A stretch of 64,000 bases of DNA from Cycas panzhihuaensis (GCA_023213395.1 CM041465.1:176087741-176151740), one strand, 5' to 3'; shown: positions 1-11,376, numbered from the stretch's first letter. Translations and numbers: made by a program. The notes: generated by a model not told the origin, from the sequence alone.

Positions 1-823
1 GGCTTCCAATTACCCATAAGGGGCGCAAAAATTGCATAAAAATCTATAAAAAGCAATAAAATAAAAACTTTGAAATGGGGAGGGTTTTGTGAGATCCACT
101 CACTAGATCTGGCCTAGCCATCGCCATCTCGTCTCACTGGTCCTGCTGGCTCTCGCTGTGCTCTGATCCAATGGTCAGATCGTCCCCCGTGTGCCTTTGA
201 AGTTAGGCGGCGCTCCACTGCATAAGGAGATGACTCTAATTTCTCACTAGAGCTGGTGAAAATGAATCCATTTTCCATTCGATTTCCTTATATAGGCGGG
301 GGCCCCGACGAGCACTTCCTCTATTTTTGGCCTTGTGACAGCCGTTGGGACCATCTCGTTTCCCTGATCACCTTTGCCTTCTGGCCTTGTCGCCCGTTGT
401 GCTCTATAGACGCCTTTCTTGCTTTCTCTTGTAAAGGCATTTATGGCGCCCCGTTATTGCACCTTTTCTAGGGTCCTTCTGTCTTGTTTTACGCGCTACT
501 CCTGTGCATACCTAAGTTTATACTCGTTTTGCTCATTTCGCCGCCTTGGACTCATTTTCGTAGCTCTTTTTTACTCTTGGGGTCCCCAAAGGGAATGCTC
601 CCTCGTCTGGGGGCATGTTTTCCTTCCCAAAGCAACCTTTGGTGCTCTAGGGCATCTTTTCTCTGCCCACTCTCAGATGATGGTCAGACTGCTTGCTCTC
701 ATCCTTAGGTAACCTCATTGCTAGGTCCTCCTACCTTTCATGGCCACTTATTGCCTATTTTTTCGAGTATCCCTTTCATTTCGTCACTGTTTACTTACTG
801 CTAGGATTTGGTATTCGCTCATG
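1..823. other. GC-richer stretch, no gene recognised
   Basis: This stretch is visibly richer in G, C and CG dinucleotides than the window beyond about 4.3 kb. Open frames of 60-100 codons occur in several frames, but none shows a domain or motif I recognise, and they overlap each other, as expected from GC-rich non-coding DNA. It lies directly upstream of the RNase H relic and could hold its diverged 5' part, an intron or a promoter. I see no LTR end, primer-binding site or splice pattern that decides this. Confidence 0.4.
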
Positions 824-1242
824 TCCCTTTACATCTTTACCGACGATGGAAGCCGCGGTAACCTCGGACCTTCTGTAGCTGCATAGATCCTTCGCAGCCC
901 TTCCGGATACGATTTCCTACGTTTTGGGATCTTCCATCCTAAGGCAACCAATAATGAAGCCAAGTACATGGCCATTATTGAATCCCTTACTGATGCTCTC
1001 TGTTTCTATCATGGACCCACGTGTTGCTCTGCGATTCTCAGGTTGTGGTGTCCTATCTCACCCAGGTTTACCAGGTGCGATGCCCTCACTTGAGAGCCCT
1101 CGCTTCAGCTGCTAGATCTCTCCTGGCTGGCTTTTCGTCAGTGGATATTCGGCACATCCCTCAGGACCTCAATGCTGAGGCAGACAACCTCATCTACCTC
1201 ATCCTTGAGCATTGCCTCCCTCTCTTTGGTGACCGCTTTTGA
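824..1242 (+). pseudogene. RNase H-like (RVT_3 type) relic, frameshifted
   Basis: Two frames together read as an RNase H fold of the RVT_3 kind, the enzymes that cut RNA in RNA/DNA hybrids. The first part (824-1018) reads FTDDGSRGNLGP and then TNNEAKYMAIIESL, matching the first catalytic Asp region and the conserved 'NNEAEY' helix. An in-frame TAG lies at about 884. After a shift near 1018-1021 the second part reads DSQVVVSYLTQVYQVRCPHL, then HIPQDLNAEADNL, matching the third catalytic block, the YQVR segment and the final HIP...N..AD helix. The domain is near full length (about 135 residues). Known families with this fold are plant nuclear RNase H-like genes, the extra RNase H of Tat-lineage gypsy elements and plant LINEs. 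I cannot choose between them: no reverse transcriptase or integrase is seen beside it. The stop and shift mark it as a pseudogene. Confidence 0.75.
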
Positions 1243-1505
1243 GGCTTGCCTGGCTAGCCCGTGCCCAAGTCTCTGGTCGCTTTTAGTTTGATGTGATTAT
1301 TCAATTTGCTGGATGCCCTCCTATCACTCATTGCACTTTGGCAACGGGGGGCATCCCCTTCATCTGCTCTATTCGCTTGCAGGTCGATGTTTAGACGATG
1401 TGTAGGCAACCCCTATGTTGTCCTCATCTCCGTCTCCCTTGTCCACACATTCTACCATGACACTCGCCGACACCCTTGGTCCATATGCTACTCATATTTG
1501 TTTGT

Positions 1506-2220
<715 letters not shown>

Positions 2221-2278
2221 CCGCTATAAACTTAGCGGTACCGCGATCTTTGTCGCGGTACCGTGAAGTTTACTGCGG
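2221..2278. repeat. Imperfect inverted repeat, 26-nt arms with 6-nt loop
   Basis: Arm 1 (2221-2246) and arm 2 (2253-2278) are complementary at 22 of 26 positions, separated by the loop TCTTTG. The inner 11 positions are perfectly paired (GGTACCGCGA and its complement), and the four mismatches fall in two adjacent pairs. The arms keep several CG dinucleotides, unlike the AT-rich bulk of the window. The pairing does not extend into the flanks. It could be a small foldback or MITE remnant, a hairpin-RNA precursor, or a cruciform-forming palindrome. The sequence alone does not say which. Confidence 0.85.
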
Positions 2279-2399
2279 GGCGACTGTTTGAATTTTTTTT
2301 TTAAAAATCATACGATAGTTTCTACTTTTTTTGCAGAACTGCTGCGTGGCACCTGCACATTCACGTTGCCCTGACATCCCCAACGTTCACCTACAGTGA

Positions 2400-2945
2400 G
2401 CAAGGGATAAAACAAATAATCCTCTTCATTTTTAAGGATCTTTTGCTCATTTTTACACACACAAAAAAGGAAAAATTACACAAACTCCTCCACAGAAATC
2501 TATTGCAAAGAGAGACACATAGCTACTGGCTAAATTCTAGGGACCAATGCTACCCCTATTGCTTACCAACAACAAGCTTTACATCTACTTGTAGGACTTC
2601 AAGGCTTCAAGGAGGATCATCTTTAAAATCTCCTAAAAGACAAGCTTCAAGGACTCCAAACTCACAGGATCATCCTTACATCTCTCCCTTCTCCAAACTT
2701 GCTATCACAACCCACTAGATGTTGGTTCTTCTCTGCTGTTCTTTCCAGTAAATTCATGCTTGGTTCCTTCACAACAAGGTACCTCTTATGTTTACTTTAC
2801 AATTTGTGTTATTTCTTTATGTTCTTGTGGATAAACTCTTAGTTCATATGCCTTCTTATTGTTGTACCTAGTTAGAATCATTACCTTATTTTTTTAGGGT
2901 ACAATGGCATCCTCCCAATCATCCCAACAAACCTATTCTTAGGTG
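2400..2945 (+). other. Exon/intron-like leader ending in a very short ORF
   Basis: This reads like a transcript leader. A C/A-rich stretch (2440-2778) ends in AAG followed by GTACCTC, a plausible 5' splice site. A T-rich stretch then runs to TTTTTTTAG at 2897, a plausible 3' splice site, so the candidate intron is 2779-2897. Just after it, ATG at 2904 starts MASSQSSQQTYS followed by TAG; beyond the stop the frame continues for about 20 codons. The start resembles the Gln/Ser-rich start of a plant retrotransposon gag protein or a host protein, but it is too short to assign. The splice sites are inferred from consensus only. Confidence 0.3.
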
Positions 2946-4277
2946 GCTATTGCAAGGGGGCAATACAAAGAAAATTTGAGGGAGGAAGGCGGGGTCCATC
3001 TCCCTTGCTGTCTTTCTCCCCAAGGGTTCCGTCCCTTATTCTCTTTGCCCTTGCCTTTGGTGCCTTCCTAAGAGATCGGTTAGGGGGTTTGGGAGCTCCT
3101 TTTTAGAGCTAAACCAGTGTTGGCAGTCCATTTCCATACTGGTTCCACATTTCTGTCCATTGGTTTTGGGCATCGTATAAGCCCCAAAACTGTTTCTTAC
3201 CGATTGACGGTTTGCTTCTCACCCAATCTGACAATTTGCTGTTCGTAGCATCTCATTCCTTGGGTATTTGTGTACCTTTTCGTTACCCTCTTCTTTCTCA
3301 TTATTTGCTACCCCATGTCCTTGTTGTGAGTCTGTTTCCCCTTTCTGAGATTGAGTGGAGATTCCTTGTGGGTGAGTTAGCCATTCTGAGGCTATACTCT
3401 TCTTTTTTGGGTGTCACTTATGGTACATGTTTGCAGGAGTTTTTGTTAAATATTGTTGCATTAAATGATGATATATATGCTTAGCTTAGTTTGATTTGGT
3501 TTTATTTGAGTTTAGCACATATACTCGATCTACTTTGTGGCCCCTCTTCTGAGAGGAAGATATTCGTCTAGTTGACTTACAGGATCTTGCATCGGTGGAG
3601 TTGCGTGTGGAATGAAACCCATTGCAGATTAGTTCTACATTTAGTGATTTTTGGTCTTTTCCCATTGTTTGCCCTTTTTCTGTTTTATTTTTGCATGCAT
3701 AAGGGGAGGTAAGCTAGCCCCTCTTTGATTGCTCATGATAACTATCACCGACCGGCATTGCATACGTAACGAGCAAAGCAGGAAGGAGCGGGAAGCAAAG
3801 AGTCGGATAGCACTCCATTCGAATGCCACGTCCAGGTATTTTCCTTGTCCCTATGTATCTTTTTTATGCTGTTGTCTTTTATGCACATGTTTGCGTAGTT
3901 AGAAACATATAAGGAATTAAAAGCGGAAAGGAATATATCTTTGTTTTATATTTCTGTTATCTAGTGGTTATTCTAGCATGTTTAGATAGTTTACCTGGTG
4001 TTAGAACTACCCATACTTCCCCCCCTTTACCAGCCTACATCTAGATACCACACTTTACCAACATTCCCTATTTTCGTGTTGCCTTCTCACTTCCTTGAGA
4101 AGATGCAATGTGCTAGGTTCTCTCCTCCTCTTCCCGGCCATACGAGCGGTAGGAGGGCCTTGCTTTTTGTGGCTTCCTAGAAGTAACCAGGCACCTCTTT
4201 AGTTCTGAATTTACACTCTGGCGCATGGATGCCTTGTGAGGTAAAGTCCTTGCTTTTTAGCCTAGCTTAGCTTTATA
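2946..4277. other. Unassigned sequence up to the copia A border
   Basis: Moderate-GC sequence containing open frames of 60-90 codons (for example 3212-3484 on plus) that I cannot relate to any family. It ends where the copia A reverse transcriptase similarity begins near 4278. No LTR end, target duplication or polyadenylate tail is visible at that junction, so how copia A was truncated is unclear. Confidence 0.35.
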
Positions 4278-5356
4278 TTATCCATTCCCTTTATTAAATG
4301 TAGGGATACCACCCCATGACAGCATTTTAGAGAGTTTGATTCCTATTTTAGCTGGGGTTGTCAATGGTTTACAATCTATCATTCTGAATTTTTGTAGTAG
4401 GTCTAAGGTATATTTACATTGGGAGATGAAAATTCCCTTCTTGTCTTGCCAAACTTCTAATCTTATGAAGTAATACATAAGTTCCAAACCTGTCATCTCA
4501 AATTGTTTACACATAGAATCTTTGAATTGATACAACAAGTGGGAGTCATTTTCAGGATGTACAAGGTCATCCACATAAAGACCTATAATTAGGATTGAAT
4601 TTCCCTTGATTTGGATATACAAATTAGGATCTACTTGAGATCTTTTAAAACCTTAATCTCTAAAATATTTATCTATACGGGAATACCAAGCCCTGGGTGC
4701 TTACTTTAAACCATATAGTGTTTTTTTTAATTATACACTTTATTCTCTCCCCCCCTGACTTCAAAATCGAGGGGTTAAATGACATAGATGTCTTCTTTGA
4801 TGTAGCCGTTAAGGAAGGCACTTTTGACATCCATTTGGTAAACTTTCCAACCCATTTGTGCTGTTAAGCTCATCATCATTCTAACGGATTCCATTCGAGC
4901 AATAGGGGTAAAAGTTTTAGTATAGTCTATGCCTTCTTTTTTAGCATATCCCTTTGTAACCAATCTAGCCTTATACTTATTAATGGAGCCATCTGAGTGA
5001 AACTTGATCTTATAGACCCATTTTTCACTAATAGTCTTTTTCTTTGGGGGTAAATCAACTAGCTCCCATGTGTCATTCTTAACAATGGAATTATATTAAT
5101 CTTCCTTAGCTTTTAACCAATATTCATTTCAATTGGCCTCAACAAAGGTTTGAGGCTCATAAGTCTCCAATACCTTACTCATTAGGGAAAAGTTAACCCT
5201 ATGTGAGCACATGAATCTTCGAGTATTATCCAAGATGTTGCCCAAGTCATGATTTTGATGAACCCATTTTAGTAGGTTTTGTGGTGGAGGTTGAGATGAA
5301 GTTCCCTCCCCACTAGGTTCATTGATGCTTCTCCTAGAATCAAGCATAGAAAGCAC
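4278..5356 (-). pseudogene. copia A linker and reverse transcriptase (RNase H lost)
   Basis: The reverse transcriptase copies element RNA into DNA. The linker (5129-5356) is Ser/Pro-rich, as is usual between integrase and reverse transcriptase. The polymerase begins near 5090 and runs through GYAKKEGIDYTKTFTPIARM and [18 protein letters not shown] (frame 4775-4963), then IGLYVDDLV (frame 4278-4622), the YVDD catalytic motif, which is intact. It then reads ISQCKYTLDLLQKFRM, the usual thumb-region segment. Similarity ends at LTTPAKIGIKLSKM, so the connection and RNase H domains are absent. A frame break lies between about 4640 and 4775. Confidence 0.9.
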
Positions 5357-5479
5357 ATATTTGGTTTTGGAAGATGGATTAACTTTATTGCAACCTCCTT
5401 TTTCTTTTCTTGAGTATCTTGATAGTAGGTATCTTCTTAGAACTTAACATCCTTGCTTAACATGACTTTCTTTGATTTG

Positions 5480-6466
5480 GGTTCATACACCTTGTACAGC
5501 TTGGAAGTTTCACTATAGCCAAGGAAAATATATTTGATGCTATGATCATCTAATTTTGATCTTTGTTGATTAGGAATATGAGCATAGGCAAGACATCCAA
5601 ATACTCTAAGATAATGTATACTTGGTTTGTAACTAATCCAAGCTTCTTCTATATTTTTCCACCTAAGGGCTTTGGTGGAGCACCTATTGAATAAATAAAC
5701 AGCTATGTGAACTACTTTAGCCTAAAACTCATGGCCTAAATTCTTGTCCTTAAGCATACACCTAACCATTTTGACTATAGTGCGATTTTTCCTCTATGCT
5801 ACACTATTTTGTTGTGGGGTATAGGGATTAGTAAAGTGTTTTCTAATTCCATGGTATATACAATAATCTTTAAATGCATTAGAGATAAACTCTCCTCTAT
5901 TATTCGATCTTAGGGATAGAAGTTTGTATCCACTTTGTTGCTCCACAAAGGTTTTGAAGTCAACAAAGTGTTGGAAGGCATCTGAATTTATACTTAAGGA
6001 ATAACATCCATGTTTTCCTTGTGAAGTCATTGATGAATATAATGAAGTATTTTATACCTACTAGTGAAGGAGTATTCCTAGGACCACAGATGTCTGTGTA
6101 TGCCACTTAGAGTGGACCTGATGCTTGATGACTAAAATCTAGAAAGCTTTCCCTATGGTATTTGCTAAGAAGACACCCTTCTCATAATATTTTATTCACA
6201 TCAATATATGGCAAACCATTGACCATGTTCATCTACTTCATAAGGGCTACACTATTATAATTGAAATGGCCAAACCTTCTATGCCACAACTCACTATCCA
6301 AATCAGCTGAAGTTCTTAAAGTATATGTATCTAAAGTAGTAAGTATAAGTTTACATAAGTGATCCTTAGTCATTTTCCCTTTGGTAATGATAGCTTTATT
6401 TCTCCTTTTATCTTTTATTACACACTCACCATTGTCAAAAATGATTTTGTAGTCCTGTCCCATCAT
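5480..6466 (-). pseudogene. copia A GAG-pre-integrase and integrase
   Basis: The integrase inserts the cDNA into the host genome. The first part (6233-6466) contains LWHRRFGHFNYNSV, the GAG-pre-integrase/zinc-binding signature. After a break, the frame resumes with the first catalytic Asp block (TDICGP... IFINDFTRKTW, about 6030-6110). The second block is in frame 5794-6030, where the family's RSDNGGEF reads RSNNRGEF (catalytic Asp to Asn), followed by YTPQQNSVA, normally YTPQQNGVAERKN. The region left of 5794 continues in broken frames toward the linker. At least two frameshifts and one catalytic substitution make it non-functional. Confidence 0.85.
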
Positions 6467-6736
6467 CTACCCTATTGATAATAAGTTTTTCCTTATAGTT
6501 GAGACATATAAGACATTATCTAAATGTCTATATTCTTCTATATCTATCATCAAGGCTATATTACCTCTACCAACTAATTCATGGGAGGTATCATCTCTAA
6601 ACATAATGAACCCTTTATTGCTTCTGTCCAAAGTATGAAATAAGTATTCTTTATATGTCATATGAGTTGAACATCCTAAATCAATATACCAACTATCGTC
6701 TTCTTCCTTTTTAGCAGTGAAGCTACATAGAAACAA
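6467..6736 (-). pseudogene. copia A aspartic protease
   Basis: The retroviral-type aspartic protease matures the polyprotein. The frame opens after a short stretch derived from the gag/protease junction and reads SWYIDLGCSTHMT, where copia proteases have a D-S/T-G active site. Here Ser is replaced by Leu, which should inactivate the enzyme. Downstream, DNVLYVSTIRKNLLSIG matches the conserved 'L..VLYVP....NLLS' segment that closes the domain. It is continuous with the GAG-pre-integrase region on its left, as expected within one polyprotein. The length (about 90 codons) is normal for the domain. Confidence 0.85.
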
Positions 6737-6794
6737 CCTAGTATTATCCTTTGATTCAGTTGTATTATGGCCATGTCCTCTAGTGGGTGGTCCA

Positions 6795-7115
6795 TGTTTG
6801 GAGATAGAGTAGAGCAGAAATTAAATAATCAATCCATTGTCAATGTATGAGCATAACAAACTATTACATTCAATCTATTGTATGAGAGCATGTACATATT
6901 TCCTAATAGAGGTGGTGTCAAAAGACACTAGGGTTTGTCACCCTAGTAAATATATAGTTTGAGGGAGGAGGGAAACCTCCTTAACCTCTATAATTTAAAA
7001 TACATTAAAATAATGAATAACTAAGGCAATATTTAACTTTACCTTACTTACCTTCACATGTGTATACTCATATGTGTAAATGGTAGGAGTAGGGTGATGA
7101 ACATTAACCCCAACA
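6795..7115 (-). repeat. 3' LTR of gag-only element, copy 1
   Basis: It starts on minus with TGTTGGGGTTAATGTTCATC directly after the polypurine tract and ends with ...AACA at 6795 (TG...CA ends). It is homologous to the LTR at 17697-18121, which starts TGTTAGGATTAATATTCATT, and more weakly to 10275-10637. Shared inner motifs are the GTGTC/GTGTT...GACACTAGGG block and the CTCCACTCT-like stretch near the left end. Confidence 0.75.
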
Positions 7116-7128
7116 TTCTCCCCCTTAA
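7116..7128 (-). other. Polypurine tract
   Basis: On minus the sequence is TTAAGGGGGAGAA, immediately followed by the TG of the 3' LTR. The same tract stands in the same place in copy 2 (18122-18134). It primes plus-strand DNA synthesis in LTR elements. Confidence 0.85.
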
Positions 7129-7139
7129 TGGTCATCATG

Positions 7140-7817
7140 AACATCTTCATTTTTCCTTGAACTTGTGGTACATGTATTTGAGATAGACTTTGAGTGAGTG
7201 CTTGACCAAGTGTCCTTTTGCTTTATCTTCATCTTCATGTCTCTTTGTCCTTGTATAGTAGTTTCTTTCAACATGGTTTGGTTCAAATGATCTCCAAGTA
7301 AGTATGACTTGCTTCAAATAGGGATGAGTGACTACATCTTTGACTTTATCTTCTGGAATCTTTATTTTATGATTAGCAATCATGGAAAAGGTACATATAT
7401 CTTCATGTGCATCAATGTGATCATTCTCTTGATTTGAGTCTTCTACATTAGTCTTTTCAACACAAAAACTTACTCTGACATCTGTCTCATATGTACAACA
7501 TTATCATAGTTAAATTCAATCACATTGAGGGTTTCTCTCCCATAAATAGATTCTCGTATATCCCAAATAGATTTTGATATAGTTAATTTGCTAACATGAA
7601 TGAATACATTGTCATTTATTGTACTAAAGATTAAAGCTATGATTTTATTATCCTTTCTTAGGTTTTCTTTAAAATTTTCTCCTTCTTCTAGATAACCACA
7701 TGCAACAAAATTCTAAATATCTTTTGAAATGATAAGTGTTTGTAATAATTTTTTCCATATATAAAAATTGGTCCCATCAAGTGTGGGAATTAGCACATCA
7801 TCCAAATAAAATGCCAT
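7140..7817 (-). pseudogene. Copia-type gag (UBN2/retrotran_gag_2-like), degenerate
   Basis: Gag forms the virus-like particle. From ATG at 7817 the minus frame reads MAFYLDDVLIPTLDGTNFYI and then IW; the F/Y-x-x-W region is typical of copia gag starts. Further on, SISKSIWDIRESIYG-type sequence matches the conserved 'W..L...YG' segment. Stops occur at about codon 35 and near 7470, and the frame shifts before 7383, where a 78-codon frame continues to 7147. No zinc knuckle is visible. It is followed within 20 bp by the polypurine tract. The copy 2 gag (18135-18820) shares the ending HKFKEK, which supports coding origin of this tail. Confidence 0.75.
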
Positions 7818-10260
7818 TTGTAATGCGTTTAGTTTATAAACTCAAATAAGTAAATAAAGATCTTAAATGAATGAATAACATAAAATGGATAATAAGTTTT
7901 GTTCAATACATATGAATCCCTTAATCAAGGTAGGTGAGTAATACGTTCAAATACATATCTTTTAAGCCAAAAGGTTTTCATTTGTATAGAACTAAATCAA
8001 TTAATGCTTTTATGAAAGCAAGGATCTAAATGATGCTTTAAGATTTTGATAATACAAATTTGAGATATAATTGTCTTTAATGATGAAATGATAGATAATC
8101 AATGATAAGGAGTAGCTAAAGCAAAAATGAATGACCTTTATCAATATAAAATACTTGATTATGAAAATAATTAGCTATCCTTTTGAAAGTAGTATATTCC
8201 TTTAAAAGTAATAAAAAACTAAAAGTCTAAAGTGTAATCTTTACTTTAGATGGTAGAGATAACTAAAAAATAATAAGTTTCTTCTAAGAAATATAGAAAA
8301 TGAATAAATAGAATACAAAATGTACCTATTTGATAAGGTAGCTCCACTTAGCTTGAAGTACTAAAAAACTAGCTTTTACTATAAAAGAGGACTTGAAATT
8401 ATAAACAAAGAATAGTAATAGCTTTAAGAATGAACTGTTAGTGATCAATAAAGTGGATATAACCTTTTGAGATAATGTAATCCTTAAAAAGTTATAAGAT
8501 AATACTTATAAGGACTAAACAAGAAGCTAAAGGTAGCTAGCTTCAAACACCTACAAAATGAAGTCTGAATTAAGTGAAATCTATCTCAAACTGAAGAATA
8601 TTAAATATCTTTTTGATGGATTTGACCGTTTAGAAAGTTAATTTCTGTAACTCAAGATTTTAAAGAATAGGTAAAAGGACCCCTTTTAGGGCTTGAATAT
8701 GAGCCACAAGGCTAAAATATTATAGAAACTAATTATAAATTTAAGAAAATGTGTAAAAATTCTTACTTACAGATTAAAAGCCTTTTAATGTGACTTATTC
8801 CAAAAGAAAAATCTTGAAGAAAATGTTTCAAAAAAGCTGAATAATGAAGAACTAGGTTAGACTAAGTACCTTAATTTCACTAGCCTAAAATACCTTTAAA
8901 ATAGTTTTGAATCACTTGAAAAACTATATCAATATGAAGAGGGATAAATAATCTTTCCAACAAAGCTAACATTTTAGAAAATAGATATCAGACGAGAAAG
9001 TTATAGTAAAAATATTGAAGAGACCTCTTTATGTTTAACAAACTGGAAGCTAAAAAATTATGTAACTTCAAATTATTAAAAACTAATGAAAATGGCTCCA
9101 AATCTAAAAAGAAATTATATCATCATGTAGAGAATTAAATCATCTTTCCAACAGATCCAGCCGTTTGAAAAATAGACTTCTAGATCAAAAGTTATAAGCA
9201 AAACAACCAAGATAGTTTATTATGAAAAAATAAAAAATATACAGAGGCTGTGCACACAGATAAAACTTTGTGGAGCTCATTCTCTTCATAGACAACTCAG
9301 ATTAAAACAAAATTTTATATAAATCTAGATATTCCTACTATAGAGTTACCTATAAAATTTTATAAAGATTTGATAATCATAGAGAGAGAACGAAGTGATT
9401 GGTCTCAGGAAGGTCATAGAGGATGTATGGACTGTGTAGAGGCCATATAGCTCAAGGAATGCTAAAAAATAGACTAAAATTACTTGTTCTAACTCGTATT
9501 AGACCTGAATCCCTGTCAAAAAAGATATCTAATAAAAAAAAGCCAAAATAAGCAAATAAGAGAAGGGGTAGTGGGGTTTCACTATAAAAAAGAGTAACTA
9601 AGCTTCCAAGAGGGAGATCTCTTCGTAGGAGTGACAAACATCAAAACTATCGAATCCAATATGGAGTTGATTCAAAGAGCTTTGAAATGACTAGTCACTT
9701 TCTAGGGTTTCATTCATTATGGAGACTGCACTAGCCTATAAAAGCTTAAGTTCCTTGTTAAACCTTTAAAAAATAGTGAATAAATAATAAAAACTTATAA
9801 AATATCAAATGAAATCTCAGTATAATTTCTCCAAAAGACTGTTGGGCTAAATATGCAACTATCACTGTGCAGATCTAAAGAAATATTAAGTAAATAGAGT
9901 AAATATACTAAAAATAGCTAAATATTTAATAAAAATATATAAAACTTATTGATAAAACTTCATAGAATGATAAAGTATTAAATGCTTTGTTGATTATGAC
10001 TATGATCTTGTACAAATCTATGAAAATATGGATTATTTTACATATATAACTCAGAAATAATCAAAATTTTAATGAAAATAATATAAAAAATTGTTAATAA
10101 GATTTATAAAAAAATGAATAGAATCAATATTTTACTTTCCATATATAGCTTTGATAACTCTCTGCTTCAAAAAGTAATAGATCTTCTTGCTCTCAAATAT
10201 AAGATTTCAACAGGCTAAAATTTAAGCTTTAATACCAAATGAAGGAGACCCAAAATCTGT
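7818..10260 (-). other. Long AT-rich leader of gag-only element, copy 1
   Basis: About 2.4 kb between primer site and gag with no supported coding frame. It contains a degenerate repeat of about 60 bp built around CCGTTTGAAAAATGGACTC, seen near 8605-8665, 8950-9010 and 9140-9205. The same motif is found in copy 2 at 25820-25885. The larger unit, including the upstream stretch beginning TAGCC, aligns between 8878-9010 and 25750-25885. The strand assignment is that of the element. Confidence 0.6.
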
Positions 10261-10272
10261 GCTCTGATACCA
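10261..10272 (-). other. Primer-binding site (initiator tRNA-Met type)
   Basis: On minus this reads TGGTATCAGAGC, two bases from the 5' LTR end at 10275. This is the standard plant copia primer site. A partial second copy of the flank (ATACCAAATGAAGGA) lies 30 bp to the left, at about 10232-10246, so the LTR/primer junction was locally duplicated. Confidence 0.9.
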
Positions 10273-10274
10273 AA

Positions 10275-10637
10275 TGAAGGATGCAGAGGTGTAAAGTGGG
10301 ACTACAATGGTCAGCTCATCATACTTGAGTTAACATATTCCTTTGAATCTTTGGCAGTGTTAAAAAACACTAGGGAGATATTCCTACCCCATTTATAGGA
10401 TATTTTAGGGAGGCAGTAAGCACCTCAAACCAACCTACACATTATCCAATAATATTCAAAATAATATTAAAAAATATAATTAAAATCAGAAATACGTACC
10501 TTAAGAATAGTGGATTAGAATTTAGAGGCTCTAGGTAGCTTGGTATGTGGCTCTAGGTGCCCTAAGGAGCCCCAAAGGTGGCCTTGAGAGGCCCAAGGTA
10601 TATATCTTCTTAGGAATATTAGGGGTTATCCCAACTA
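10275..10637 (-). repeat. 5' LTR of gag-only element, copy 1
   Basis: The left end TGAAGG... lies two bases from the primer site, and the right end is near CCCAACTA at 10637, the counterpart of CCCCAACA in the 3' LTR. The inner block GTTAAAAAACACTAGGG corresponds to GTCAAAAGACACTAGGG in the 3' LTR. Divergence from its partner is high, so the right border is uncertain by tens of bases. Confidence 0.6.
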
Positions 10638-11369
10638 TTAGGATCAAAGCTTAGTTAACTATATAAAATATTAAGTACAAACTTGTTGGAATATTAAATT
10701 TTATAAAAGTCGATATAATGTTTAATTAGTAAATGACATATGATTGATTAATATACAAAATTTCTTACACATGATCTTATTAGTTGATATTTTGGTGAAA
10801 TATTATTGGTTGATGATGAGGTGACATAGCTATATAAGGACAATATATATTATAAGGCAAATTAGATCATCTAGTTCTCCTTATGAACCTAGGATGACTC
10901 ATCATGAGGACTAATTGATTATTTTTTATCAACATAAGATCTCATATAAATTTGGAGGTGTTTTTTCTTATTCATAGGTTTTTCATATTAAATATTGTAT
11001 CACATATATAATTGCATGATTGACTCTTTACCTTTATCTTAATCCTTTATTATATTGATTATATTATTAATTGATCATATGATTATATTTATTGTTCACT
11101 AGTTAGATGTTGATATAAATATTTCATACAATCTTATATGCTTGATTACAAAAGGTGCTATCAAAAGTTTATCTTATATTAGGCTGTATAAGAATTTTAA
11201 CATTATATTAGAGTAAAGATAAAGGTCTTAAGGAGACCTTATATTAGAGTGGTACAACAAAATGAGAAAAAGTAAGTTATCAAAGTAGGATGTTGAAGAC
11301 CTCACACATATGGCTATTGAAAATGTTAATTCTTTGATATAATGTTATAATATACTCATTGTTATATAA
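10638..11369 (+). other. LTR-like sequence with TATA box, host of the gypsy A insertion
   Basis: No coding frame is recognised. A stretch beginning TGTTGGAATATTAAA at 10684, with CTATATAAGGA at about 10832, looks like an LTR promoter in plus orientation. No primer site or partner copy is found, so this is only a suggestion. The gypsy A insertion begins at its right end, after CTCAT at 11370-11374. Confidence 0.35.
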
Positions 11370-11376
11370 CTCATAT

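Larger units (their letters stand above)
4278..6794 (-). mobile_element. Ty1/copia element A, truncated at both ends
   Basis: Read on the minus strand, the order is protease, GAG-pre-integrase, integrase, linker, reverse transcriptase, which is the Ty1/copia order (integrase before reverse transcriptase). No LTR, primer site or gag belonging to it is seen. The RNase H domain is missing: similarity stops at 4278, shortly after the reverse transcriptase catalytic motif. Its upstream end abuts the LTR of the gag-only element at 6795, with no matching gag on the other side of that element. It is a fragment rather than a simple host of that insertion. All domains carry stops or shifts. Confidence 0.9.
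6795..10637 (-). mobile_element. Gag-only LTR retrotransposon, copy 1
   Basis: On the minus strand the order is 5' LTR (10637 to 10275), primer-binding site (10272 to 10261), a long AT-rich leader, a gag relic (7817 to about 7140), a polypurine tract (7128 to 7116) and 3' LTR (7115 to 6795). There is no room for protease, integrase or reverse transcriptase between gag and the polypurine tract, so the element is gag-only by structure. A second copy at 17697-26900 has the same gag/tract/LTR arrangement, which argues against a chance deletion. The two LTRs align over short conserved blocks, for example GACACTAGGG/AACACTAGGG. No clean 5-bp target duplication is found (GTCCA left, TTAGG right), so one border may be off or eroded. 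Confidence 0.75.

Noticed and set aside
3641-3829. 62-codon minus frame in the GC-richer block
   Set aside because: No recognisable domain and no conserved neighbour; length is expected by chance at this composition.
4278-10637. Copia A and the gag-only element as a single rearranged element
   Set aside because: The LTR and polypurine tract of the gag-only element lie between its gag and the copia A protease, and copy 2 shows the same gag/tract/LTR order without any pol, so the junction at 6795 is between two elements.
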